Of a stretch of 64,000 nucleotides of DNA, positions 1-10,640 are shown piece by piece. The first letter of the stretch is position 1. Each line of letters opens with the position of its first letter. This DNA is from Agarophyton chilense (lineage: Eukaryota > Rhodophyta > Florideophyceae > Gracilariales > Gracilariaceae). The translations under genes and the position numbers were made by a program. The notes under the pieces are model-generated. The model was not told where the DNA came from, searched no databases, and was given only the letters and a program-made list of their open reading frames with translations. Location of the stretch: assembly GCA_030374765.1 (NCBI GenBank), contig JARGXX010000080.1, forward strand, positions 1,116,001 through 1,180,000. Reading direction: 5' to 3'.

Positions 1-437
1 CTTGCGGCTCGCACTGACACCTGTCGTGCTTGCCACTCTCGTGGGTTTTGCCTCCTCAGAGGATACGCAAGCACCGCTTCGGCGGATATCCTCGGCTTCT
101 TTCAGCCTCCCTGCGCCCGTCGCGACGGTTCGGCTCCGGCTTACACCCGGCATTGCGCGCCGATCCCTGGGAGGGCTCTACGGCGCCGGTTACCTCGTGA
201 GAGGAAGATCCGGACGTCTTCGTAGGTTTTCCCCCTTGAAGGCATTGTCCTACAAAAGTTAATGACAGAAAGTTATGTTTTAGAATATACCCGAATCTGG
301 CGTTTTGCAAAAAAGGTTACGTGGCACCATTTCCAATAGCTTCCCGTTCAGTGATAAATTCCAGAATGAAAAGAATTCTTAACGATCGTCATAGAGATTT
401 CTCTCTGTCAGGATTTTCTAGACAAACCCAGCAGCTT
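1..437. other. GC-rich sequence, unassigned
   Basis: The first ~240 bases are clearly GC-richer than the AT-rich sequence that follows from about 1.4 kb. I see no convincing protein match in any frame and no recognisable rRNA or tRNA. It may be the edge of a decayed retroelement together with the LTR-like stretch that follows. Confidence 0.25.
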
Positions 438-1183
438 TGTTACACATAGACCGTTGTAGTATTCTACTATGTCGGGGAATCCGATAGGTTGGGTTTTCGC
501 GAAGTCGCGGTTGTAACTCATGGGTGAGTGTTATCATCAGCATCCCGCATAGGATTCCTAGAGGCAGAATGTCTTAGTGGAACACGTGGCGTCATGGGTC
601 GAGTGGTTTTCCACGGCGCGCGCATAGTTGCGACCCTTCCTAGGGGAATGCCATATTGACAACGGCGCATGTAGTGGCAATCCACGTGGAGGGCTTTACT
701 ACCCTTTGTAGCTAGACGTCCATTAGGGACCATACCCATACAGTGGTTTGGCTAAGTGGCTGACCACTGGGTATTATTTATATATTTATTTGGGCACTCA
801 CCCTGGTACGCAGTATGTAGTGTACCAGAGGTCAGCGCCGACTCCAAGTAAAGGAGACAACATGGGCATCATGACTATTCTGTTCCTCGCTTAGGATTCC
901 TTAACCGGAGATCCGGACGAGCTATAACAGATAGTCAGCCCCGAACCACTTCACGAGCCGTCTCGTACCTACATTTCATCAACGTCTTACAGTTGCACTG
1001 TTCACCCTCGCTGGCGAGTAGGGGCCTTACACCCCACTTCCAGCTCGCTGGTGTTGTAGCTCTACCACCCCTTTTCCTTCCCCGCAAGCGACCCATCGGC
1101 AGTCCGAACGCTGTGGCAGGTGTCTGCTCTCTCCGTTAGAGCGGATACTACAACCGTCTCCCAATCACTCGAAAGAAGCTTCA
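438..1183 (+). repeat. possible decayed LTR, Ty1/copia-like
   Basis: The stretch opens with TGTTACA and has a TATA-rich block near 775-795. It ends in TTCA, two bases before TGGTACAATAAGC, which loosely resembles the initiator-Met tRNA primer site found after many copia LTRs. There is no partner LTR in the window, no target duplication and no gag/pol match downstream, so this is only a suggestion. A solo or truncated LTR, or unrelated GC-rich DNA, are equally possible. Confidence 0.22.
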
Positions 1184-1186
1184 ACT

Positions 1187-2360
1187 GGTACAATAAGCTG
1201 ACAGAAGGTGCTCCGTCCAGCTTCTAACGCCTTACTGGTCCCCTGTAAAGCAGAAAGTGAATCAAAGGTTTTTATAATGTATGGGGTTGCTTTTCCAGCG
1301 GCAGTGGCCTCACTGGATCCCGGGCGGCAGACCCCTTACCTTTTGATAGATTTGAAGGGCTCGAAGCCAAAGAAAGTTAATGTATTTGGGTTTGAAATGT
1401 TTGTTTTCTTCGTCTGAAAGATAACTCGGAGAAATCAGAGCCGCTTTCATAGAGATCTAGAGCCTCCAATTTGGAGCTGAAACGCATTACTACTCAGTAA
1501 TTATTACTATGTGCTTGTAGTTTACTCCAATCGCTGCTAGCAGCGTTTCATGCAGATAGCGAACCAATAAAAACATAAAAACTACATTATTTTTGCTAAA
1601 GCCCCGTGTTATGGCTTTCGACGCCAGCGATGGAAACAAAAAGGCAGACCATGCTGGCACTCCATATACTTTTGTTGCAGTAATGCTGGAAAACTGTACG
1701 CATTCCTGGACCCACAAAAGGCACATGAAGCTATGGCATAGGTCGTCTACAATAGCTCTTTTTAATTAAGCTAAAATGGAGTTTATTTTTGAAACAAGGG
1801 TATTCTTTCTAATACCACTGCTTTAATTAGCAAGAGCTAAACTTTTATTGCTCGAGCTTGTTTGAGAAGTAGCAAGATTTCAAGAGCGTGGTTCCCCGTA
1901 TTCCACTAAATGATTAATTTTATTCGTTTTTGCTCCGTGATGTGTTTTCCACTGACATCCATTGCCCTAAATATGTCGTCCTGGGTTATTGTATGAAGTA
2001 AATTGAAATCATTTCTCGAAAGGTATATGGTCTTCTAAAACAGCCTAAAATCAGTATCTTTCTCTCGTAGTACGTTGTACACCTGAAGTGCTGAGCGTCG
2101 ATTGTACATTGCTTTTGTTCTCACGCAAGAGGTTCCTTTTCCGGGACGTTTTTGGTCACGGTGGCAGGCATTTTGGTCATCGATATTATCAAAAGAAGTT
2201 CTAAACGACAGAACTACCACTGTTTTACAAACATGTCTGTGTGTAGGGAGGTCTGAAAGATTTGTTTCGACATCAATAGCGCAAGCACAAGATCTATCGC
2301 TGAGAGACTGCTTTTCAGATTGCGCCTTGTTTCACATAGGCCCACCCCTCATTTACATAA
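1187..2360. other. intergenic, nothing recognised
   Basis: AT-rich DNA with short open frames on both strands, none with recognisable family motifs. A 78-codon minus-strand frame (1490-1726) has no ATG support or homology that I can see. Confidence 0.5.
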
Positions 2361-3648
2361 AGTCTGTTTCAAAAACATATCCCTTGCACAAATATTTCGA
2401 AAATTGCCTTTTCGACTACAGTACACTCTATAAAAACAACACATGAAAGATATCAAGTCAAAATACTGTTTCAAAAACAGATCCTTTCGTCAGTCATATT
2501 CTCTACTGCGCGCTTTCAGTAGTTTATTTTCGCCTCTTTAACCCTACTGACACTTACAGAGTGTGTTATCATTTATTCAATAAAAAAAGAATTAAATTAA
2601 ACGTTATTTTGTCATAGTAATTTGTGCTACAAACTTTCGAATAAAAAACTGTACTGAACTGTCTAATTTGCCCTTAAATCATCTAATCTAGCACTCGATT
2701 GGTGTTTTCAATAACGTGTACATCGGAAATTCGTCATGAAAGATCCGTATCAGTCATATTTAAACCATTCATGTACCGTTTCTAAACATTTGACTGTTTT
2801 ACAAGCGCACTAACCTGCTAAAAATCATAATTGACTTCATACGTAAAGTAGGAATAAAGTAGCACATAACATTCTAACACTTTATCATAACGTTTCTAAG
2901 TCATTAAAGCTTTTAAAAACGCTATTTTAATTGGTGTTACTTTAAATATGCCATCTAAAACCATCTCAGATGTATAACCAAAGAACTTTCTTACAAAACT
3001 CAAATTTGTTTTGAAATTATCATGCTAATAGAATTTTTAGAAACGTGGTCCGTCAATATTCACAGTTTTCGTCCAAAAAATTATCTTTTTTCATACTTTT
3101 TGTTAATAAGGCTTTTCTGAGGAACAAAACGCACGTTTGCATTTATGGTGCGTTTTCAAAAGAAGATTCTTTTGTTGTTGTATAGTTTAATCAATTTTGA
3201 CTTTTTAATTTGAGTCATATATAAAAACATTTTACATTCAAACACTGTTTTGTTTCAATTGTTTTTGCACGATGACGTATCACAGAACAGATAAAGCTTA
3301 CTTCCAAGCGTTTTTGTGTTAGAAAGAATGCGGTATGGCTCAAACATCGCCTGAATTCATACCAAACAGAGTTTTCTGTAATAATTGTTTGTTTTTGGGA
3401 TTTTTATTTTTTTGCGCTATAAAAGTTGGGATCATGCCTTTGTAGTTCAATATAATAATTTTCATATAGTTCTGGCAAGATAAAGGCGGTACAGAAGTCA
3501 TAATGGAGCTCTATATTGTAAAGGATATATTTAAGAAACAAGTTTTTTGACTTGAAAAGGTTTTATTCGGTGAGAAATTGGCTCTACAGTACAGAAAACG
3601 CCATTTTTGGCCCAGTTTTAGGAAAAGATATGATTTTGAAACGCACTG
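2361..3648 (-). mobile_element. decayed Tc1/mariner element, copy 1
   Basis: The left end reads AGTCTGTTTCAAAAACATAT. The right end, read on the minus strand, is CAGTGCGTTTCAAAATCATA, flanked by TA at 3649-3650. These are the terminal inverted repeats also found around the Tc1 element at 36.8-49.9 kb. The length (1,288 bp) matches that element once its retrotransposon insert is removed (about 1.29 kb). The left ~250 bp align base for base with gaps to 36791-36858 followed by 48645 onward, so this copy is the uninterrupted counterpart. The transposase is too mutated to read. The left TA is not exact. Confidence 0.7.
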
Positions 3649-4068
3649 TACATCTAAGTTGATTTGAGGGATATCTGCATACCTGTCACACAAAAGACAG
3701 GTGGTCCGCAGTCCTTATCTTATTTGAAAATAAGAAATGAGCTGGAATTGAGGGTCTAAACCGTAAGAAAGAAATCCTTCATTAAAAAGGACTAATGTGC
3801 CCCGTTATTTTCTTAGAAGAATATATCGAACGAGTACTTTAAAGACGACTTTTCTCCAACTGCGGTTTTGGCGCGTTTTGAAACACCGCTTCAAATATTT
3901 TGGGCCCTGTCTGGAATAAGTTTGAGTTATTTATGAAAACATTCTACACGTACCCGGTAGACTCCAGAACGCGGGTGAGCTGGTGGATAGCGTAACAATC
4001 GTGCTCGCGCCGTAATATAACGTTCGATCCGCACCACAACAAAATGCTTCCTTCGGCGTTTGCTGCCG
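3649..4068. other. intergenic, nothing recognised
   Basis: AT-rich sequence immediately right of the Tc1 relic. No gene, RNA or repeat recognised; the small minus-strand frame entering from 4253 has no family features. Confidence 0.4.
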
Positions 4069-4398
4069 CTACAACACCCGAACAATGCCCGACCCTGGTC
4101 CATCAAATTTGAAGCCCCATTTTTTAGTCTCTGTGCAAGGGCGAGGGACGATGTCGTTCCCGAAGGCATCCACACAGAAAGAGCTCGAAACCAACGCTTT
4201 CTGCCCCAACACGATATCCCCACAGAATCTACAAGAGAGCCAACCTTCGTCATGTACCGTGAAAACTACTCCTTGTTTACGACGCAGCCCACGGAAGTCT
4301 AACGTGTCGCAAGCCACGAATGAAACCTCAGCCCAAAACAGAGCAACTCCCATAACAACGAAAACTTGCAAGCTGGAACCAAGCAATCTCTCCTTCAT
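4069..4398 (-). CDS. small putative secreted Cys-containing protein
   Basis: A 109-codon frame from the ATG at 4398. The first ~30 residues look like a signal peptide: a basic MKERLL start, a hydrophobic stretch with VVMGVALFW, then a small-residue region. The mature part has a CRFCG pair and two further cysteines. The CxxCG followed by a hydrophobic stretch and a 'GND' turn faintly recalls the first half of the CULT (cereblon thalidomide-binding-like) domain found in small secreted proteins, but the second half with its Trp cage and CxxC is absent. It could be a truncated gene, an exon of a spliced gene, or chance. An overlapping plus-strand frame of similar length (4085-4465) looks less protein-like. 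Confidence 0.3.
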   Translation of the reverse strand: MKERLLGSSLQVFVVMGVALFWAEVSFVACDTLDFRGLRRKQGVVFTVHDEGWLSCRFCGDIVLGQKALVSSSFCVDAFGNDIVPRPCTETKKWGFKFDGPGSGIVRVL

Positions 4399-4461
4399 AT
4401 CTGTCGGTTTGAATATCCCAATCAGGCAAAAAGATATCACTTTTTTATTAAGGACTGAAAC

Positions 4462-5715
4462 GTGAAAAAGCTACTGCAGATGAGAAAAGTTTGGAAACTA
4501 AATGTACGCAAGAAATCGAAATCTGAGTTGGTTTCGAGGATGATGCTACATGTTTACGTAAAGACACAAAATGAAACTTTTTTCTCTTGCTTGTTCAACA
4601 GAAACAAGGAAATTAATGATTCCTATCGTCTGGAGAAGGATGTGATCGAAGGTTTTCGGACATGAGATGTTCTTCACGAAATATTTTCTTTGATTCAGAA
4701 TGCCGCTGGTTCGGAGAAAGCCGTCATAACCCCGAATATTTTTCGAGCGATCAACATTGTTCCTGGTTTAAAAGACAATAGACAGAAGGAATCAAAGCCC
4801 GGATTTCCGTTTGAACAAGTTTGCGCGTCTGATAATTTTACTTAGAAACGGCGAGCTATGTCGATATGTTCTAATGAAGGCTTCTGATCTGGCGCTCAGT
4901 CGAGTTGAACTTGATGAACGCGTGTCTAGAGAGACTTTTGGGACTGTTATGGAGAATCAATTCAACAATATGCATATAGAATCAGTCAAATTCTTCAAAG
5001 GCTACTTGGATGAAGTGGATTCTGACCTGCGAGAATTGTTTCACAGAACCGCTTCCATATTTAAGAACCACTATTTCCAGGTATAAAGAAGCTTCACAAG
5101 CATGGAGGACAAGTGGACAGCGTCAGGGCAGAGTAAACGTAAGAGAATCAATAGGTTCTTGCAAATGACTGCCGCGCGAGATTTAACAGGGGATTCGAAG
5201 CGAGTTATAGTTTTATTTATTATGTGCAAGGTAAATACACCACAGGAGGATGCGAACCTGCGTGGGCCGCTTCGAAATTGATCGAGAATGCGAACGGTGG
5301 ACGCAAATATGGTTTGGCGGTACTAGATCAAGAACATGATAAATACAATGCTATGGTTCGTAAAAAGCATAATTCCGGATGCAAAAGTGACGCCGAGAAG
5401 GGCATAGTATCACATAAAATGGATTCATTTCACCAGATCATGAAGGAATCAATCGATATCCGGAAAGACCAGCATATTGGAACCACAGGGAAGGACAACC
5501 GAGTCATGGAACAGGAAGAGAAGGAAGCTGAGATGCTGTATATCTGCATTAAAAGCGCCCAGCGTTGTATGAAGTTATTAGAGTTCGACGACAAATTTCA
5601 AGGGTTCGGGCGAGTTCTTCCCGAACTCATGACGAAGCTTTTCAAGGAATATTACGACAATTACATTGAGGTTGAGGGCGCATCTAGATCCACAGAACAA
5701 AAAGGATATGAATAA
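4462..5715 (+). pseudogene. coding-like segments, unidentified (broken or multi-exon gene)
   Basis: Three successive plus-strand open segments (about 4462-4665, 4772-5086 and 5224-5715) have balanced, charged, helix-favouring composition unlike the surrounding AT-rich DNA. The last encodes about 160 residues rich in Lys/Glu, and the middle segment ends ...IFKNHYFQV. A good intron 3' boundary (TTTGATTCAG) precedes 4699, so splicing may join parts of it, but I could not build a model that stays in frame throughout. No family was recognised. It may be a decayed gene or a real spliced gene with exons I have not delimited. Confidence 0.33.
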
Positions 5716-6779
5716 CGTGTTTCTTCCCCTTTTTTCTTTTCATGTGATACTTATAGGACCTAGCTTAGCGTAGATATTTTGATCGTGGTGACGTTCGATG
5801 ATACGTCATCAGAGGGTGGGGGCAAAAGATCACACAACTTTGATGCTTTTGAATATTTATCTGTAGACAAGGATTTTCGTGCCTCAATACTTCCCTTCGT
5901 GGCAACGCACTTTATGCTCACTTGGGGGAATCTATTTGAGGGTGACTACAGTTTCTGTTTTTGTAACGGAAGAGCGGCGACGGAAAGGCGCATTTGAGAT
6001 TTTGACCCAAGAGATGTACTTCGTCACACGTGGGGCAGCATCTAGTCCAGAACGAATCACGGATCCATTGTTAAAAGAAGAATGACTGGAATGGTTATAT
6101 TTACAGGTAGGTAGTGAACTTTTGAAGATATTCGGCGTCATGACTTTCATTAGTTGAAGTGCGCTACAATACAGAGACAGGGGTCATTTTGTAAACATGT
6201 ACGATTTACTGCAATTCTTGTTCACATTCAAAATACTTTTTGACATCAAACTGATCATGAAAGCCTCCACCGTTCTCAATATTGATTTCATTCCAATCCC
6301 GAAACGACGTTTAAACACTTTATCCTCTCTTCACGAAGCGCAACTTATCACTCGTCACCGGGTCAACAAAGGGCCGAATCATCTTGAACAGACCAAGAAA
6401 GAATGAAGGTGTCTCATAAAATATCATTCCACCCAACCGCTCAGGATAATGTGTCTGCAAAATGTTAGTGGTTTCCTTAATGGTCGACAGAGAAGAACAG
6501 GTTTACGCGGAAACTTTTCCTGTGGATTAATCAACTATGACGATGAGTTTTCCATCACAAAGTTGTTCGGATAGAGTCGAACCTCGTTCCAGAGCATTTT
6601 TATGATCTCGAATACTCGCTGCTCCATTCGTATAATTTTGGAGTCCGAATCTCGTATGAATGATGGATCTACCGTAACAACCGGGGGCTGGCAAAATTTT
6701 TCATCTTTTCGAACTGCGCTTCATAGTGCAAAGATTTTTTATGCGTTTTGTACAGGCTTTGCGGATGGTGTGTTAGTCT
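5716..6779. other. intergenic, nothing recognised
   Basis: Short overlapping frames on both strands, interrupted by stops. No recognisable domain, RNA or repeat. Confidence 0.4.
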
Positions 6780-7411
6780 TCACCAAAGTGTGTCGAAAAT
6801 CTGTTTGAAACCCTTTTCTGGATCTTCGTTTCGGGCGACGAGGTACCGCTTGAAGGTGGTGTCGGTAAGCAACTTGGAGGCGGCTTCGTTTCGAGCTTGT
6901 GATTCGATTAGAAGCTCGAATGCTTCTAGTGGTTCAGAAGGCAGTTGCAGGTACGGTGCAGACAAGTACACATTTCGTAAGCTGGAAAGCATGGTGGGAA
7001 GGATGGTGGATGGATAGATAGAGGCGAGTGGAGGTGGGAGAGGAGGAGAGGTGAGCCGGACGAAAGCGCCACATTGTTTATTGTGATAAATTTTCTTTCG
7101 TGGACAGAATGTGAAGCCTTCCAACAAAACCGTTTTTCCACAAAGTAGCGCAGCAATTTGTTGAGATTGAGAACTAGAAGAGGATGCAAAGGGTCAAAAT
7201 GGCGTCTCTTGTGCAAGCGCTTAACCATGGGCAACAGCGTGCCCAACAAACACAACTCTTTCGTTCGAATCCCTTCAAAACGACTCATTCCCATGATGGG
7301 GCAATACATGCCTAATGCTAAGCAGTATCTCAGATTTGCCTGAGGATGATCTCGAACTCTCTTATTGTACACAGTGACGGTTTGACGAAGAAGGCGCCGC
7401 TTGCAAACCTA
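6780..7411 (-). CDS. hypothetical two-exon gene (3' part), minus strand
   Basis: The 3' exon (about 6983 down to 6780) encodes an amphipathic, well-balanced sequence ending ...FKQIFDTLW. It is preceded by a textbook intron end: a long pyrimidine tract and TTTCCAG. An upstream exon (about 7411 to ~7130) runs open from a second AG boundary. Joining at CG|GTTTTG (about 7131) to the 3' exon keeps the frame, giving roughly 160 residues with no stop. The donor is weak. Further 5' exons probably exist beyond 7411 but were not identified. The product looks like an all-helical soluble protein; I do not recognise the family. Coordinates are approximate. Confidence 0.42.
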
Positions 7412-8387
7412 TGTTAATCATCTCTCCACGAATTGCTTCTACTGCAACCGAATGGCTTGCAATCTGTGCATTTCGGTAGCAGCCGAAATAATTCAATTGG
7501 AACTTAGCCCGCGGAATAGTCCTAGACTGTGTTCATCCTGAAAGTTTGAGACAGGCTTTTGGGCATGGCGGTTGATGCTCATTTCTCAGTGCTGCGAGAA
7601 CATTACATACAAAGACATCATTGCTCTCCGCCTTTCAAAAGCCTCTTTCAAACATTTCATCCGCCACGCTTTCTACGTTCACGCCCTACTCTTCTGCAAA
7701 CGGCCCTTCTTCATCTTACTACAACACGCTGCCCCCCTCGCCGCCCCCTCGCCTAATATCTACCACCACAAGTTGCATGTCCTGCAATCCTCACCCGATC
7801 TCAGCTCTCCCCTGCGCTCCCCACCTTGCCACAACTTTGTTCGCACCCTTCACCTGCCACGCCCAGCTTTTCATACACAAAACCAAACGAAGAGTTTCTC
7901 ACTGATCCCGATTATTAACCTGGTCATTATGAACAACGGTATCTAGAAGCATGGGCTTTTCAGGTAAATCTCGCCTCTTATACGCCTTCCGTGCAATTCC
8001 ATTGCATGCTCCTAGCGATCTACGCCAATCTGAGAGTGGTACTGGTTCAGGAATTGTTCTAGCAAGCTGAAAACCGCCCCTTCTCCCCCGTCGACTACCA
8101 ACTGCACAGATTGCGCAATGCAGCCAAATGTTCTAACTTGCTTTACATGGTTTAAATGCAAATCGGTGCAAAGAATACATACCCTTATTGTCTTTTTTCT
8201 ATACAGATCCCGAACCACAGTTTTAAAGCATCAAGAACATGATATAGGAGTATAAATCACTGCGATAACCGCACGCGCGAATGGAGACGATATGCGCGAG
8301 CAGATTCATATCTTTGCGTATTCCTAGGTTAAAATAGTGTTGAAGGGGGCCCTCCCTCGAGAGAAAAGTAGAGTCCTACGAAGTGGC
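7412..8387. other. intergenic or unresolved exons
   Basis: Includes a strongly C/T-biased stretch (7640-7870) whose open plus-strand frames are low-complexity Pro/Ser/His and not convincing. A short minus-strand frame (8012-8218) is somewhat protein-like but has no recognisable motif and no ATG. Confidence 0.3.
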
Positions 8388-8591
8388 TTATTCGATTTGC
8401 GCCATTGAAGCACACGAAATAATTGGCCCGTGCAGCCCCTTGCTCTTGAGTATCTCGACAAGTTTTTCGCGTTTGGTGGACACAGAAGAATGAAAAGCAA
8501 TAGATGAATTAGTTATCTCGTCCCCGCTACTTTCGTAACAAGCTGCGTACCAAGCTTTAACTTTCAAATTTCTTTCGCATATCTCATCCAT
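8388..8591 (-). CDS. short coding-like frame, unidentified
   Basis: A 67-codon minus-strand frame starting with ATG has the mixed Lys/Glu/Ser composition of a real exon. A second coding-like stretch in another frame (8614-8868) lies just upstream of it. No family is recognised. They may belong to the same broken or spliced gene, or to a mobile element near the Harbinger relic. Confidence 0.22.
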   Translation of the reverse strand: MDEICERNLKVKAWYAACYESSGDEITNSSIAFHSSVSTKREKLVEILKSKGLHGPIISCASMAQIE

Positions 8592-9036
8592 TTAGATACA
8601 CTTAAACTCGTAGTCAGTATGATCGATACAGAAGTTGTAAAGCTTCATGCACAAAACAAAAATATCTCAACTGTTCGCCACTGAGTACTACAGGTTGCTT
8701 AGAATCCGCCTGCGCGAAACCTGTATTCAAAATTTCTCTGCAACATGAATTCGGAGAGAAAACCGGTAGATATTGAATAAATCCTCCGAAGCATGTCGTA
8801 CCTGACATTGAGGAACCGGCATTATTAAGTTTGTAGTACATAGATATACCTCGTTCCCCGGTATCCAAAACCCTGTACGCAGCTTATCACTACCTAGATA
8901 CTTTCCCATTCATGATACCGCACGAGCGAGAGAATCGTTCCTTGATCCCCAATGCATGGAATTTAAATATCCAAAAAGCGGTAATATGAATCTACAAGAG
9001 CCTGAAACGGTAGAGAATAAAACTTCTTTGTTTTTG

Positions 9037-9251
9037 AAATGCTAGCTTGGTGCTAGTAGGTCTGGTCATTTTATCGATTATTTTTCTCATACTTGGAGTA
9101 TTCATCAAGAAATACTCGTTTTGTGTGCTAGTTTAACATTCCATGATGCTAGTTTGAAAGTTTGGTTTTACAAACTAGCATAGTTTACTGTTAAACGAGC
9201 ACATAAAGCAGGTAGTTATTGACTAGCATAAAATTAGTACACCTAGCATTT
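9037..9251. repeat. nested inverted-repeat (foldback/MITE-like) element
   Basis: Three nested palindromic pairs share the GCTAG/CTAGC core. The inner pair, ATGCTAGTTTG and CAAACTAGCAT, is perfect over 11 bp with a 14-base loop. A middle pair (TGTGCTAGTTTAACA and TGTTAAACGAGCACA) has one mismatch. An outer pair (AAATGCTAG and CTAGCATTT) closes the structure. The whole 215 bp can fold back on itself. It ends 30 bp from the Harbinger-like transposase remnant, so it could be a foldback terminus of that element or a separate MITE inserted in it. Confidence 0.5.
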
Positions 9252-9280
9252 AAACTGGCATTCCGAAAAACATAGACGAA

Positions 9281-9825
9281 TCACTTTCTAAAATAATATG
9301 ATGCTGTATTAGATAAAATAGCCTTCTTTATTCGAATAACGAAGCCATCGAGAGCCCCGAGGCACCCTATTGAAGATATTATTGACCGTTCGAAATTTTT
9401 GAAGCCCATTGAAAGCTTTTCAAGCCCTTTCATAGTGCTTTGAATCCCCGACAAAGGTAACTTCTTTATTGGTGCCGCTTTGGTGTCACAAAACACGGCA
9501 TATGTCAAGGAACAAGCACTTCTGAACGCAATCATGACGTCTAAATAGCTCTTTTTACTTAACATTCGAAGCGTCGTAGCTAAACGAAGTTTGGTTGAAA
9601 TCTTTATCCTACGAGATCGCTTTCCCACGGATAAATTATTTAGTATGAGGATGGTGCGATTTCTTCTTGAAACTGTTCAAATTTGTCTCTCGAAACCCTG
9701 AACGCCTTTTTAAATGTTCGTGTATTGAAAAGTGAGTTCATCTGTTGGAATTCGATGCGGCTTTTCAGAAGAGTAGAATAAAGAACCGCCATCGGCTTGG
9801 GCGTAGACTTAATTATCGTTGACAT
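9281..9825 (-). pseudogene. PIF/Harbinger-type transposase remnant
   Basis: Two abutting minus-strand frames together match the HARBI1/PIF transposase layout. The first (9640-9825) has the N-terminal FRVSRDKFEQF helix. The second (9281-9628) has 'TTLRMLSKKSYLDVMIAF', the CLGALDGFVIRIKK block containing the first catalytic Asp, and a terminal Y-x-F-R-K. The family normally continues about 150 residues further, with two more catalytic acids. Here the frame stops at 9281 next to the palindromic repeat, so the gene is truncated and also broken by a stop near 9640. No second (MYB-like) Harbinger ORF is evident. Non-functional. Confidence 0.65.
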
Positions 9826-10640
9826 TCAAACCGCATGTTTGTAGAAGTATAGTATAACGCAAAATTGTACTATTGTCACGGTGACATTTAAACAAAAGTA
9901 GGGACCTATTGCCTTTGGCTAACGCGGATTTACTAGGTGAAGTACAGTCATTATTAAAACCAAAAGACGATTGGAGGGATCAATTTGAAGCACAAGATGC
10001 TGAAAACAGGAGGTCAAAGTCAAACGGGCGCGACGACAGTACAAGATACTGTGTGCTTTGTGGTGCATGAATGCTCTTCGCATGGGACGCTCACCAGTGC
10101 ACATGATTAGCGCATGAGGGTTCTGGCGCAGAACAGAGCAGGCATGTGCAAAGAAACGGGGAAGGTGATATCATCGGTCAAAAGCTAGTGGGGCTTTTGA
10201 ACCTCTGATCGATCTGTGGAAGCTGTTGAAATACGGACGTTTCTAACGGAAATTTCAAAAATCCTATTCATTTTACTTCACTTCACGCTTGTTCTCGCTT
10301 GTTGAAAACGTGCCTAAAAGTGGCTTCGTGAACAGCGGAATGTTGACGCGCGTAGCTAGTGGGTAGCAACAACTACGCGTGGGTGTTTGGAGTAAGTCTA
10401 CACAAGCGGTTCGGTATTGACGCTGGTTCCATGTAGTAGTTTATGGGTACGCTTATTTACAGAGGTTCTACGCTTCTCTTGACGTAACTGTTCCACGCAA
10501 GTTACAATAGTTATAGTCCTAGAATCTTTGATAAGCTCTAAGTACCCAACGGACATTTTGTTACTTAATCGGAGAATCGACTTCCAAGAGTGGATTCGTG
10601 ATGTCTCGCGATAGTTCAAAACCATTGTTCACGGCCTCTG
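9826..10640. other. intergenic, nothing recognised
   Basis: No protein-like frames of note. There is a small imperfect palindrome around 10347-10380 (CGCGTAG ... CTACGCG). Confidence 0.4.

Noticed and set aside
1-1300. Possible ribosomal RNA at the left edge (GC-rich, stop-dense)
   Set aside because: I could not find any of the conserved core sequences of 18S, 5.8S or 28S rRNA on either strand.
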